23,364 nt of DNA. It comes from JASFUX01 sp050050115. Lineage in GTDB: Bacteria; Pseudomonadota; Alphaproteobacteria; Caulobacterales; Maricaulaceae. Positions 20,966 to 23,364 of this stretch are shown in pieces (position 1 is the first letter of the stretch; each line of letters begins with the position of its first letter). A model generated the notes under the pieces. That model was not told the DNA's origin and searched no databases. It saw only the letters and a program-made list of their open reading frames with translations. Made by a program: the position numbers and the translations under genes. Location of the stretch: positions 1-23,364 of the forward strand of contig JASFUX010000017.1 in assembly GCA_050050115.1 (NCBI GenBank). Direction: 5' to 3'.

Positions 20966-22122
20966 CAATTCATCTTCCGTTCGTCGAGGCCGAGCCCGCG
21001 GCCGATGATCTCCTTCATGATCTCCGAGCTGCCGGCGTAGATCCGCGAGATGCGGGCGTCGGCGTAGTGCCGCGAGATCTCATACTCTTCCATGTAACCG
21101 GCGCCGCCATGCAGCTGCAGGCACTCGTCGACCACCCGGCCTTCGACCTCGGAGGTCAGAAGCTTGGCTTCGGCCGCCAGCTCCGCCGAGAGGGCGCCTT
21201 CGAGATGCTCGATCACGCAATGGTCCGTGAACGCCCAAGCCGCATCGAGCTCGGCGCGCATCTCTGCGATCTTGAACCGGGTGTTCTGAAAGGCGCCGAT
21301 CGGCCGGCCGAAGGCGCGGCGCGTCTTGACGTATTCGAGCGTGACTTCGAACGCCCGCTCGGCGCGGGCCATGTAGCCGGCCGCTCCAGTCAGCCGCTCT
21401 TCGGCGAGACCGTCCATCATGTAGCGGAAGCCCTTCGTCGGATCGCCGAGGACGTTCGCTTTCGGGATTTTGACGTCGTCGAAGAACAGCTCGGAGGTGT
21501 CTTGGGAATGCAGGCCGAGCTTCTTCAAAGGTTCGCCTCGCGAAAAGCCGGCCATGCCGTCTTCGACTAGGAACAGCCCGATCGCGTGCGAGCTTTCCCG
21601 CGAGGTCCGCGCCGCGACGACGACGAGCCCGGCGAGCTGCCCGTTGGAGATGTAGGTCTTCGAGCCGTTCAGCACCCAGTGGTCGTCCTGCTCGACTGCG
21701 TTGGTGCGCATGCCGGCGAGGTCCGAGCCCGCGCCCGGCTCGGTCATGGCGATGGCGAGGACCGTCTCGCCGGAGACGACGCCCGGCATGAACCGATCCT
21801 GCTGCTCCGCCGTGCCGAACTTTCTCAGGTACGGCGCGACGATCCGGTTGTGCAACGGAATGAAGAAGCCCGAGTCCCGCCACGTCAGCTCTTCGATCAG
21901 GATTTGATCGAAGCGGAAGTCGTCGACGCCCGCGCCGCCGTATTTCTCGTCCGCCCACATGCAGAGGAAGCCCGCTTCCCCGGCGCTGCGCCAGACGTCA
22001 CGGCTGACCACGCCGTCTTTGCGCCATTGCTCGACGTGCGGATTGATCTCCGCGTCGGCCCAGCGCCGGACGCTTTCGCGGAACGCCTCATGCTCGGGCT
22101 CGAAGATGCGTCGTCTGATCAT
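20965..22122 (-). CDS. Acyl-CoA dehydrogenase (isovaleryl/long-chain type)
   Basis: FAD flavoenzyme of 385 aa introducing the 2,3-double bond into acyl-CoA. AMTEPGAGSDLAGM is the flavin/substrate signature and LNGSKTYISNG the middle beta domain. RRAFGRPIGAFQ and QLHGGAGYMEEYEISRHYAD belong to the C-terminal helical domain. The position that carries the catalytic Glu in medium-chain enzymes reads IYAGSSEIM, without Glu. Glu242 in AEERL matches the alternative base of isovaleryl- and long-chain-type enzymes. Substrate class is therefore long or branched rather than medium straight chain (inference). GGAG about 8 nt upstream supports the ATG. It is 27 nt after the synthetase stop and overlaps the racemase start. 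Confidence 0.94.
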   Translation of the reverse strand: MIRRRIFEPEHEAFRESVRRWADAEINPHVEQWRKDGVVSRDVWRSAGEAGFLCMWADEKYGGAGVDDFRFDQILIEELTWRDSGFFIPLHNRIVAPYLRKFGTAEQQDRFMPGVVSGETVLAIAMTEPGAGSDLAGMRTNAVEQDDHWVLNGSKTYISNGQLAGLVVVAARTSRESSHAIGLFLVEDGMAGFSRGEPLKKLGLHSQDTSELFFDDVKIPKANVLGDPTKGFRYMMDGLAEERLTGAAGYMARAERAFEVTLEYVKTRRAFGRPIGAFQNTRFKIAEMRAELDAAWAFTDHCVIEHLEGALSAELAAEAKLLTSEVEGRVVDECLQLHGGAGYMEEYEISRHYADARISRIYAGSSEIMKEIIGRGLGLDERKMN

Positions 22123-22149
22123 CCAGGCTACTCCGATCGCGGGCGGGGC

Positions 22150-23364
<1,215 letters not shown>

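Overview
The window looks like chromosomal DNA of a high-GC alphaproteobacterium. The grounds are GC-rich coding throughout, a groESL operon preceded by a CIRCE (HrcA) operator, sigma70-type TTGAC promoters, and many secreted or lipoproteins. A heterotroph of the Caulobacterales/Hyphomonadaceae/Parvularculaceae type would fit, but the sequence alone does not fix the taxon. I see no tRNA, rRNA, insertion sequence, phage gene or CRISPR array.

Left third (1-7.9 kb, + strand): a TetR-type regulator with a Lys/Ala-rich tail is followed by a 200-bp regulatory gap holding two copies of a 21-bp operator-like repeat. Next come a secreted PQQ dehydrogenase with a C-terminal cytochrome c domain and, 41 nt downstream, a secreted protein of unknown function. 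After a hairpin-rich gap come a ScsB/DsbD-type thiol-disulfide reductase and a periplasmic redoxin whose two cysteines lie far apart. A strong terminator ends this block.

Middle (8-13.4 kb): pgi (glucose-6-phosphate isomerase) is followed by an apparent small RNA of about 105 nt, with promoter, three hairpins and intrinsic terminator. On the minus strand lie a LACTB-like serine hydrolase lipoprotein and the groES-groEL operon with its own terminator, promoter and CIRCE.

Right-middle (13.5-18.4 kb): diverging from groESL is a blaI-blaR1-like pair under a promoter whose -10 sits inside a BlaI-type dyad. The BlaR1-like protease lacks a recognisable penicillin-binding sensor. It carries instead a beta-rich stretch and ten units of a 34-35-residue repeat built on the motif (I/V)GSD(S/T)D. 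This is the most unusual protein in the window. Next are a second member of the unknown secreted family (minus strand) and, divergent from it, a small secreted protein.

Right end (18.5-23.4 kb): acyl-CoA metabolism. An HSD10-like short-chain dehydrogenase (+ strand) lies near a minus-strand operon of acyl-CoA synthetase (cut by the window edge), an isovaleryl/long-chain-type acyl-CoA dehydrogenase and alpha-methylacyl-CoA racemase. A degenerate PilZ protein lies between them. Together they suggest beta-oxidation of 2-methyl-branched acyl-CoAs.
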